In this document: positions 1-5,370 of the stretch, in pieces | Numbering within the stretch: position 1 is the first letter of the stretch | How the letters are laid out: each line of letters begins with the position of its first letter | Assembly (NCBI GenBank): GCA_947455845.1 | Contig: CANGQE010000104.1 | Coordinates: forward strand, 1-5,370 | DNA from: Rickettsiales bacterium | Lineage (GTDB): Bacteria; Pseudomonadota; Alphaproteobacteria; Rickettsiales; UBA1997 | Reading direction: 5' to 3' | Length of the DNA stretch: 5,370 nt | The notes under the pieces: model-generated | Told to the model about the DNA's origin: nothing | Seen by the model: only the letters and a program-made list of their open reading frames with translations | Databases searched by the model: none | Translations under genes and position numbers: made by a program

Positions 1-191
1 ATTTGCGCCGTGACGGCAGATTTGCCGGCAACGGACTTTCTGCCAAGGTCGCCACCACCTTGAACAGATGAAGAAAAATGCTTCATGATCGCTTTTTTCT
101 TAGCGCTTTTTTTCCCAAGTTTTGACTCGGCAACCAATGATCCAATGATTGAAAGCAAGGCCTCATTCTCGCGTCTAAGCTTTGATAATTG
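1..191 (-). pseudogene. Open frame running off the left edge, possible fragment of a mobile-element gene
   Basis: This minus-strand frame stays open from just after an in-frame TAG (192-194) to the window edge, 63 codons. It begins QLSKLRRENEALL, continues IIGSLVAESKLGKKS and a lysine-rich stretch, and then becomes glycine/serine rich. The leucine- and charge-patterned beginning followed by lysines resembles the segment at the end of IS3-type OrfA proteins, but no helix-turn-helix or DDE residues are visible, so that match is only suggestive. There is no in-frame ATG before position 86; a TTG at 158 is possible, and neither has a convincing ribosome binding site. The open frame starts inside the heptamer repeat at 182-205, which suggests a gene that has lost its 5' end. 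Two A runs (A7 near 105-111 and A6 near 93-98 on the minus strand) lie in the frame. It could also be an unrelated small gene or chance. Confidence 0.3.
134..149. repeat. Tandem duplication of an 8-mer
   Basis: CCAATGAT occurs twice in direct succession. It lies inside the open frame at the left edge, and since 8 is not a multiple of 3, the second copy is read in a different phase. It may be a small slippage duplication or chance; no function is implied. Confidence 0.4.
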
Positions 192-205
192 CTAACTGTT
201 AACTA
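182..205. repeat. Heptamer array, single-armed copy of the 4005-4084 element
   Basis: After a leading TTG come three consecutive 7-nt units: ATAATTG (185-191), CTAACTG (192-198) and TTAACTA (199-205). The 23 bases from 182 match 4061-4083 at 21 positions in the same orientation, so the two copies are direct repeats flanking the large gene. The last unit contains the complement of the TAG stop codon of that gene (203-205). Unlike the other copy, no opposing arm is present: the sequence beyond 182 is the unrelated open frame. This is either a half-element, a remnant left by recombination, or an independently grown array. Confidence 0.7.
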
Positions 206-3200
206 AGCCCCTCTTTCATGGTCGGAATATTGCGCAACATGATGCGGTCCTTCTTGTAAAATCTTGCTCACAATATTTTCGTGCCTTACTTCTTTTCTAG
301 CCTCAACCGGTTTTTCAAATTTTGGGGCAATTCCTAGTTCAGACATTTTGTCAAAAGATTTTAGCAATTCTAGCAAAGGCGACTTTAGCTCTTTGTTGAA
401 GTGAATTCTTTCAGGATCCGCCTTTCCAAATCCAAAGATGTTTTTAGGTTTCTGGCCATTATCGATGGGTGATTCATCGCTTTTAAAGAAAGCCTTGGCA
501 TCGGCTTTTGGATTCTTCTTTTTCCAAGAGGAGTAGCTCTCAAGAATATCTTGGGCTATTTCGGCTCCATCAATATTTTTCGGTTTTTTTAAATCGGAAT
601 TTTTTAGTAAGGCGGCAGCTTTCTTTGTTGCTTCGTCAAATGTATCTTGGGCTTTTTGTTGTTGTGGGGTCAGATCTTTTTTTATTTCGCCAACCATTGC
701 TACAGCCGCTTGGGCAACTGTCTTTCGCGAGAGCATTTTTGCAATCAAAGCTTCGCTGTAGGATATTGCAAGATCGGAAGCCATGGCTTTAACTTCGGGA
801 TGTTGATCATTAACGGGTGAATTATTAGCAGCGAAGTTAAGTAAATCATCTTTACTGGCTCCATCCATGACCTTGGCGTGATATTTTTCTACGAAGTCAG
901 TTAATGCTGCCGCTTCAGGATTTTTTGAGGGTGGCTTTAACTTTAAGAAAGGCTCTAACGTCTGCGGTTTTAAAAAGTCGGAATGTATTTTTAAGATATT
1001 TACCAACTCCTTTTTGTCATTTTCGTAAGCATCATTTTTACTGTTGGAATCATTTTCAAATTGCTGAATTGCTAGTGCTTTGGATTCAAAATTTGTAGCG
1101 GCGCTAGAATTTTTTGCTTTTAGCGCAGCAGCCTGTTTTTTAAAAGATTGCGCCAGCTGTTCAGCCTGATCGGAAAAATCTTCAGATTCAGAAGATTTTG
1201 ATTTGGGTAAAAATTTACTAATAGCATCAGAGGCCACAGCAAATGTGGCATAAAGGTCGGCGCTGACTGTATCTACAACATTAGTGCTACGAGCTTTTAC
1301 TACATTTGTATCAAAGTGTTTTCTTTCGTAGATTTCAGAGAACTGCTCTAACTTAGCTAATTCTTCCGCAGTTCTTTCGACAAATATTGGCCTTTTTCTG
1401 GAATCGATTTTTTGTGGTACTTTGTCGGTAACTAAATTTATTACCGCCGGAATAACAGGAGTTTTTGCTTCAGAATCTACAACTTCTTTCAACTCACCAG
1501 CAATGGCGTCAAATCTTAGACGCGCAGTATCTTTAATGCCAAAAGTCGCTGATCCGATATTGGCAATCAGGCCATCTTTCTTAAGAAAATCGCGGAGCTC
1601 TAAATTTTGATCTTTAGTTTTGGCTTTGCTGAAATCTTGTAAAAACCTTTCAACTAATTGGGCTCTATTTTCGTAATCTTGACCATTCTTAAAATCTTCA
1701 GGAGCAAGAAATTTTAAAAATGATTCTTTGGGAGTTAGTGCCGCACCTGCTAATTTATAGCCTGCAATAGCACCGTTTCGAGCTAGTTTCTCCTCATCTT
1801 CAGTGGCTTTTCTAAAACCATATTTAGTTTCGCCATCGAAGTGGGTTAAATCTTTTGCTCGGGCATCTGAAACAAAACGCCGGCCATCTTCAGTAACAAT
1901 TCCAACTTTTTTAATCAGGCCCTGAACATTAAATTTTCTACTTTCTTCAGGATTAGCCAAATCATCGGATTCAAACTGAATCTTACCGACAAGACCGACG
2001 ATTTTTACTGAGGCTTTGCCCTGATTCTGACCCTGAATCGCCAAGTTAGTTAATTGCTTAGCCATGAACTCGACATACATTAGACGCTCTATTTCATTGG
2101 CTTTACCGATGGTACCATCTTTCTCATTACCTTTGTAACTAGAGTTATTAAGGCTTTTAGGGTTGTTGGCATATTCATTCAAATCAACGCCGTAATTGGC
2201 GAGGATGCCGTCGCGGTATGCTTGGGAATTTACAATTTCTTCCTTATTTAAGCGGGGAAATTCAGTTTTGGGAGGAAGTCTAAAATTACTAATTTGCTCA
2301 ACTACTTGCTCAACAATGGCACCGGCAAATTTCTTCACGCCTTTTTCGGAAAGATTATCCAGAGGAGAAGCGCCATCAGTTTTAACTGAATAGAGTTCGT
2401 ACAAATTTTTTGCTATTTTGCCCACGATCTGATCGCGCAAACTTTCATCTTCAGCAGTTGCTTGAATTTGAGTATTACCTTTTTTGTCTAACTTAGCAAA
2501 ATCGGCGACATTTTGATTAGCCGCTGCCTGCTTGCTTTGATTGGCATATTGGGCAATCGCCAAAAAGCCGTTAAGCCCTTGTTGCACTCCGGGAATTGAA
2601 ATTTGGCTAACTACAGATTGAGCCAGAAAAATGGCATTATCGGCAGTGGTTGCTTTAGCGATTACTTCACCATCTTTAATTAAATTAGCTTTGTAAAAAC
2701 TGGCTTGAAAAGATTTGGTAATCAGGTCGGAGAAGCTTGATTCTTGGGCGGATTTTTGCTCGAAGGCAAGATTTTGTTCAGATATTGCCTGAATAACCAC
2801 CTTGTCGATTTGTTTAGCTTCAACGTAAGATCGGGCAAGTTTAGTGAAGTTTTTTAGGTTAACTTCTTCGCGCGGCGTTAAGACGGTATTTTTAAATTCG
2901 TCAAAATTTTCAATCAATATTTCAGCATCGTATTTTTGTTGTCCTAGATTAGATAATTTTTCATTGTGGCTAATATATTCTTTTAGTTTTGAGACGCGTC
3001 TTTCATCTTCCCGAACATCTTCCTTGGCTCCACCTTTGTACCTTCCGCCGGTGATTGCGGTGAGAAATTTTTTGAAAAATGGTTTGGGTTTCTTCTTTTC
3101 TTCCAGTGTTTTCTCAGCAACTTCAAGTTTAGCTTTAAGGGCTGCTTGATCTGCGGCAATTCTAGCTTGATCACCAGATTGGTCATTCTCAAGCCGGTTG

Positions 3201-3991
3201 CTATATTTTACAATTTCATCACGAGCAGTTTGAGAAATTTGGGAGATGGTGTTAGAGGGGTTAGAATTTTCTGCAGCTTGTGGAGATCTCGAAATGAAGT
3301 TGCTAAATTTCTGAAGATTTTCTCTAAAAGCCTTAGAAATCTGCCCTGCCATGCTATCAACTGCTTTGATGCTGTCATGGGCGGCGCTGGTTTTGGATGG
3401 TTTTCCATCAGAGTCCAAGGCTGGTTTTACAAGCGTGGTAGCTAAGGCGTGAATACCAACTAATCTTGAGATTTCGGAATTTTGATTCTCAAATTGCGAT
3501 GTTGACGGCATTGCGTCAATGCGGTCTAAATTAGCTTTTAAAGATGAGGCGTAACGGGGGATTTTAGTTTGATCTTGCTCATTTTGCATTACCTCACAGT
3601 GATCAATCACCAGCTGTACTTGCGCTATCTGCACCATTTTCATCGAGATGCAAAATATGTCTTGCCCACGGGCTAAATTTTTTAACAACTCTTGCGCTTC
3701 TTCGGGAGTTTTATTGTGATTTGTTTCTAATTCGGCAGCGGCAGTACTGACTTTATTTAATTCTGCTAAAGAGCTTTTCATCGCTTCATCAAGCGCTGCT
3801 TCAGGATTTGGAGTAGCGGCGAGTGCAGCAAGTTTTCTACTTAACTCTAAGATTGCGATATTATTGTCACCAACTCCCAAGTCTCTTTTTAGAGAGTTCA
3901 ACTCGGCTTCAAGGGTTAACTTAGTTTCGCCGGCTTTGGCTAGAATTGCCGCCAGATTTGGCGTTGAGGTGTCTCGAGTATCTTTGGACAT
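203..3991 (-). CDS. Large, mostly helical protein of unknown function (1262 aa)
   Basis: I do not recognise this protein. The frame is intact over 1262 codons, with an ATG start at 3991 and a TAG stop at 203-205. No Shine-Dalgarno motif precedes the ATG (leader CGATAACCCAAAT), and no better start is visible upstream, where the spacer is filled by the inverted repeat. The N-terminus (MSKDTRDTSTPNLAAILAKA) is polar, so there is no signal peptide, and I see no hydrophobic run long enough for a membrane segment. Composition is rich in K, A, S, E, D, N and Q, with two cysteines (114, 132) and one tryptophan (1156) by my count. Helical heptad-like stretches cover about 20-160. A probable helical hairpin spans 275-350, with a basic aromatic turn at 299-323. 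Residues 660-750 have more alternating hydrophobic residues (VKIVGLVGKIQF, VQGLIKKVGIV) and could form a small beta-containing domain. Residues 930-1130 are again helical and alanine/lysine rich. The tail is histidine-containing (ILQEGPHHVAQYSDHERGA). It could be a cytoplasmic structural protein or a secreted effector; both are guesses. Its AT-rich codon use resembles that of the mla genes. Confidence 0.9.
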   Translation of the reverse strand: MSKDTRDTSTPNLAAILAKAGETKLTLEAELNSLKRDLGVGDNNIAILELSRKLAALAATPNPEAALDEAMKSSLAELNKVSTAAAELETNHNKTPEEAQELLKNLARGQDIFCISMKMVQIAQVQLVIDHCEVMQNEQDQTKIPRYASSLKANLDRIDAMPSTSQFENQNSEISRLVGIHALATTLVKPALDSDGKPSKTSAAHDSIKAVDSMAGQISKAFRENLQKFSNFISRSPQAAENSNPSNTISQISQTARDEIVKYSNRLENDQSGDQARIAADQAALKAKLEVAEKTLEEKKKPKPFFKKFLTAITGGRYKGGAKEDVREDERRVSKLKEYISHNEKLSNLGQQKYDAEILIENFDEFKNTVLTPREEVNLKNFTKLARSYVEAKQIDKVVIQAISEQNLAFEQKSAQESSFSDLITKSFQASFYKANLIKDGEVIAKATTADNAIFLAQSVVSQISIPGVQQGLNGFLAIAQYANQSKQAAANQNVADFAKLDKKGNTQIQATAEDESLRDQIVGKIAKNLYELYSVKTDGASPLDNLSEKGVKKFAGAIVEQVVEQISNFRLPPKTEFPRLNKEEIVNSQAYRDGILANYGVDLNEYANNPKSLNNSSYKGNEKDGTIGKANEIERLMYVEFMAKQLTNLAIQGQNQGKASVKIVGLVGKIQFESDDLANPEESRKFNVQGLIKKVGIVTEDGRRFVSDARAKDLTHFDGETKYGFRKATEDEEKLARNGAIAGYKLAGAALTPKESFLKFLAPEDFKNGQDYENRAQLVERFLQDFSKAKTKDQNLELRDFLKKDGLIANIGSATFGIKDTARLRFDAIAGELKEVVDSEAKTPVIPAVINLVTDKVPQKIDSRKRPIFVERTAEELAKLEQFSEIYERKHFDTNVVKARSTNVVDTVSADLYATFAVASDAISKFLPKSKSSESEDFSDQAEQLAQSFKKQAAALKAKNSSAATNFESKALAIQQFENDSNSKNDAYENDKKELVNILKIHSDFLKPQTLEPFLKLKPPSKNPEAAALTDFVEKYHAKVMDGASKDDLLNFAANNSPVNDQHPEVKAMASDLAISYSEALIAKMLSRKTVAQAAVAMVGEIKKDLTPQQQKAQDTFDEATKKAAALLKNSDLKKPKNIDGAEIAQDILESYSSWKKKNPKADAKAFFKSDESPIDNGQKPKNIFGFGKADPERIHFNKELKSPLLELLKSFDKMSELGIAPKFEKPVEARKEVRHENIVSKILQEGPHHVAQYSDHERGA
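2942..3169 (-). other. Predicted helical hairpin with a basic aromatic turn in the large protein
   Basis: This covers residues about 275-350. The first helix (ARIAADQAALKAKLEVAEKT) has alanine and leucine at heptad-like positions. It is followed by KKPKPFFKKFLTAITGGRYK, a proline/glycine-bounded basic and aromatic stretch, and then a charged second helix (EDERRVSKLKEYISHNEKL). Such an arrangement can be a coiled-coil hairpin whose tip contacts a membrane, nucleic acid or a partner. The structure is inferred from pattern by eye only. Confidence 0.4.
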
Positions 3992-4004
3992 ATTTGGGTT
4001 ATCG

Positions 4005-4083
4005 AGTTATTTTTCAGTTAACAATTATCAATTAACATTTGTTCAACCACCAACTGTTAATTGATAATTGTTAACTGATAACT
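4005..4083. repeat. Long AT-rich inverted repeat in the mlaC / large-gene spacer
   Basis: The arms 4015-4037 and 4055-4077 are perfect reverse complements over 23 bp. The stem can be extended inward across one mismatch (TTG 4039-4041 with CAA 4051-4053), leaving a 9-nt loop. It extends outward by AGTTAT (4005-4010) with ATAACT (4078-4083) across an unpaired TTTT. The stem is almost entirely A/T. In transcripts from the minus strand it would form a long hairpin between mlaC and the large gene. It is followed there by an A-rich stretch rather than a U run, so it is not a canonical intrinsic terminator. Possible roles are mRNA 3'-end protection or processing, a partial terminator, or a dispersed palindromic element with no host role. 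It fills most of the 93-nt spacer and ends directly beside the mlaC stop codon. Confidence 0.85.
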
Positions 4084-4084
4084 T
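4057..4084. repeat. Four-unit 7-nt periodic array (right arm of the inverted repeat)
   Basis: The right arm reads as TTAATTG, ATAATTG, TTAACTG, ATAACTT: four consecutive heptamers of the form (T/A)TAA(T/C)T(G/T). The left arm holds the complementary units CAGTTAA, CAATTAT, CAATTAA at 4015-4035. The element is therefore two oppositely oriented heptamer arrays around a short non-repetitive centre. It resembles in design the short tandemly repeated heptanucleotide sequences described in cyanobacteria, though no relationship is implied. Confidence 0.7.
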
Positions 4085-4690
4085 CTAGTTATTCCCAGTT
4101 TTTAACTTCTTCACCCTTTCTTCTAAATCATCCATAAATTTATCCATGCCATTTTGTGAGATGGCGGAATTGAATTCGGATCTTTGGGTTTCAACCAAAC
4201 TCACACCCTCAACAATAAAATCCAAAATTACCAATTTGGCATTGCGCTCCTTAACTCTAAAATCAACTAGAATGGCAACGTTAGAATCTCTAGGAAGAAA
4301 TTCAGCTTTGGCAATGTAAAATCCATTACGCTCAACCACTTCATTAACGGTGAATTTGCGACCGTTGTAGTTTTTGAATTTTGGGCCGTAAGTATTAATC
4401 ATGAATTGGCGATAAAGGCCGGTAAAGCGTTTCTGTTGTTCAAGGGTAGAGGTTTTGTAATTCTTTCCTAAAACAAAGCGGGCAATCCAGTCGGAATCAA
4501 TTGAATCATCAATAATGGCAATAATTTTATCTCTTTTTTTTGCTTCAGAAGCTTTTTCACCAGCAACTTTGATGATTTTATTGCCAACACTTTCTACAAA
4601 TTCTTGAGCGGCTTTAGCTTTGTCAACCTCTTGAGCAAAGCTAGTGGAGATCATAAAAGTAGCACAAAGTATCGCGAAAAAATTTTTCAT
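4085..4690 (-). CDS. mlaC: MlaC-family periplasmic phospholipid-binding protein
   Basis: The 201-residue protein has the usual length of the MlaC/Ttg2D (toluene tolerance) family. In characterised systems the family carries phospholipid across the periplasm between outer-membrane MlaA and the inner-membrane MlaFEDB transporter. Residues 1-19 are a Sec signal peptide: MKN, a hydrophobic core, then TSFA before Q20. Cys9 lies inside the core and does not form a lipobox. Family features include the DSDWIARFVLGKNY block (66-78), LYRQFMINTYGPKFKNY (92-108), the strand-rich middle (VDFRVK, VILDFIVEGVSL) and the closing QRSEFNSAISQNGMDKFMDDL (169-189). The start at 4690 is fixed by the signal peptide. 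It lies 8 nt after the mlaA stop, with an A/T-only spacer (AATATTTT) and no Shine-Dalgarno motif, so translation may be coupled to mlaA. The TAG stop (4085-4087) abuts the inverted repeat. Identification is firm at family level; the cargo is inferred from the family. Confidence 0.93.
   Translation of the reverse strand: MKNFFAILCATFMISTSFAQEVDKAKAAQEFVESVGNKIIKVAGEKASEAKKRDKIIAIIDDSIDSDWIARFVLGKNYKTSTLEQQKRFTGLYRQFMINTYGPKFKNYNGRKFTVNEVVERNGFYIAKAEFLPRDSNVAILVDFRVKERNAKLVILDFIVEGVSLVETQRSEFNSAISQNGMDKFMDDLEERVKKLKTGNN
4634..4690 (-). other. Sec signal peptide of MlaC
   Basis: This covers residues 1-19 of MlaC. It has a positively charged start (MKN), a hydrophobic core (FFAILCATFMI) and a small-residue cleavage region ending in TSFA. 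The mature protein would begin QEVDKAKAAQEF. The position is judged by eye; cleavage one residue either side is possible. Confidence 0.75.
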
Positions 4691-4698
4691 AAAATATT

Positions 4699-5370
4699 TT
4701 AATTTTTAACGTCAGAGAGACGTTTTTGGGAATAAGCGCTTCTGATGGTGGCATAAGGGTCGAAAGAATCTTCCCTGATGTCGTCAATAATGTTAATTAG
4801 ACTTTCTCTGGTATCAATTCCGGCAGCTGCAGCTAAGGCTAAACGATAATTAGCTTCAATCAAGTTTGTTTTACCGCCAATTTCTAAAGCGTTAAATTCA
4901 ATTGGATTTACGGCCTTATCTGTAAGCAATCCGGTAAAATCACGGGAAGAGCTGGGGCCGAGAAATGGTAGAACCAGATAGGCTCCCGACTTAACTCCGT
5001 AATGTCCCAAAGTTTGTCCGAAATCTTCTAATTTATATCGAATACTTCTTTCTCCGGCAACGTCGAATAAACCCAAAACTCCAATGGTGGAGTTAATCAA
5101 GAAAGTTGAAATAGTTGCTAAACTGTTATCAGTCTTACCTTGAAGCAATGAGTTAAAGGATGAAATGGGCAAGGATAAATTAATTAAAAAATTTCTAATC
5201 GAGTAACGAGCTGACGGTGGAACTTCTTTACGGTAAAATTTAGCAATATATTCAAGGAAGTAACGGTCAAAATAATCATTAAAGACAAAAATTTTACGAT
5301 TATATTTTTCTAAGGGATCATAAATTTCTTCAACACTTTCGGTTTCGTAGCTTGCAAACTCAGCATCTAA
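4699..5370 (-). CDS. mlaA: MlaA/VacJ-family outer-membrane lipoprotein, 5' end missing
   Basis: The frame is open from the right edge (TTA at 5370-5368) to TAA at 4699-4701, giving 223 residues. A possible TTG start at 5172 is not the true start, because family sequence continues upstream of it. In the numbering of the visible part, conserved blocks are YDPLEKYNRKIFVFND (17-32), LLQGK (75-79), IGVLGLFDVAGE (96-107), EDFGQTLGHYGVKSGAYLVL (115-134) with PFLGPSSSRD (135-144), and DPYATIRSAYSQKR (204-217). These are hallmark MlaA motifs. In E. coli MlaA is about 250 residues and sits with an OmpC/F porin, removing phospholipid from the outer leaflet of the outer membrane. The missing part, about 20-40 residues by that comparison, should hold the lipoprotein signal peptide and lipidated cysteine. 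The gene precedes mlaC by 8 nt on the same strand, which fits an mlaA-mlaC operon; in E. coli the two genes are at separate loci. No promoter is visible because the 5' end is outside the window. Confidence 0.95.
   Translation of the reverse strand, partial: LDAEFASYETESVEEIYDPLEKYNRKIFVFNDYFDRYFLEYIAKFYRKEVPPSARYSIRNFLINLSLPISSFNSLLQGKTDNSLATISTFLINSTIGVLGLFDVAGERSIRYKLEDFGQTLGHYGVKSGAYLVLPFLGPSSSRDFTGLLTDKAVNPIEFNALEIGGKTNLIEANYRLALAAAAGIDTRESLINIIDDIREDSFDPYATIRSAYSQKRLSDVKN

Noticed and set aside
1..71. Plus-strand gene 3' end (frames ending with TGA at 61-63 or 69-71)
   Set aside because: Both frames are only about 20 codons in the window and cannot be told from chance in this GC-rich patch; the weak TGAAG/CTTCA hairpin after them (69-85) is too short to be called a terminator.
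93..111. Programmed -1 frameshift at the A6/A7 runs, as in IS3-type elements
   Set aside because: At the A7 run the -1 frame reaches a stop within two codons. At the A6 run the -1 reading is poor in protein-like character, so the signal is not supported.
203..290. C-terminal type IV secretion signal on the large protein
   Set aside because: The tail has some charged and histidine residues but no motif clear enough to call by eye; it is kept only as an idea to test.
2844..3149. Plus-strand open frame of 101 codons, and similar shorter plus-strand frames at 508-792, 1422-1610 and 3146-3445
   Set aside because: All lie antisense within the intact 1262-codon gene, show no domain-like sequence and have no supporting start signals; they are shadows of that gene.
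2983..3192. Minus-strand 69-codon frame (and 3208-3408) inside the large gene
   Set aside because: They overlap the large gene in another frame on the same strand, and the large frame is uninterrupted there, so no frameshift needs explaining.
3998..4031. Promoter for the large gene (TTGATA with GATAAC on the minus strand)
   Set aside because: The spacing is about 22 nt and TTGATA is part of the heptamer repeat, so the match is weak and expected by chance in A/T-rich sequence.
4699..5172. mlaA starting at the TTG at 5172
   Set aside because: Conserved MlaA sequence (YDPLEKYNRKIFVFND and more) continues in frame upstream to the window edge, so this is an internal codon.

Overview
The window is an AT-rich stretch of a Gram-negative (diderm) bacterial genome. 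Every supported gene lies on the minus strand, so transcription runs from high to low coordinates. The MlaA and MlaC homologues look alphaproteobacterial. The wording of the MlaC conserved blocks and the AT-rich codon use fit Rickettsiales or related host-associated alphaproteobacteria, but that placement is an inference made without a search.

Layout in the direction of transcription: (1) 5370-4699 is the 3' part of mlaA (vacJ), an outer-membrane lipoprotein gene whose start lies beyond the right edge. (2) 4690-4085 is mlaC, a periplasmic phospholipid carrier with a signal peptide, starting 8 nt after the mlaA stop. (3) 4084-3992 is a 93-nt spacer almost filled by an AT-rich inverted repeat built of 7-nt units. 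(4) 3991-203 encodes a 1262-residue, largely helical protein of no recognised family. (5) 205-182 is a second, single-armed copy of the heptamer array, overlapping the stop codon of the large gene. (6) 191-1 is an open frame without a proper start that runs off the left edge. It resembles a gene fragment, perhaps from a mobile element, and its last 60 bases are about 60% G+C, unlike the rest.

MlaA and MlaC are consecutive partners in retrograde phospholipid transport: MlaA extracts misplaced phospholipid from the outer leaflet of the outer membrane and MlaC carries it across the periplasm. The inner-membrane MlaFEDB transporter is not in the window. The large protein has no visible signal peptide or membrane span, so nothing in the sequence ties it to lipid transport beyond position and strand.

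The least ordinary features are the giant orphan protein and the heptamer-repeat element. The repeat occurs twice, each time directly after a stop codon, and leaves direct repeats on both sides of the large gene. I see no convincing complete new system, but these two are worth following up.
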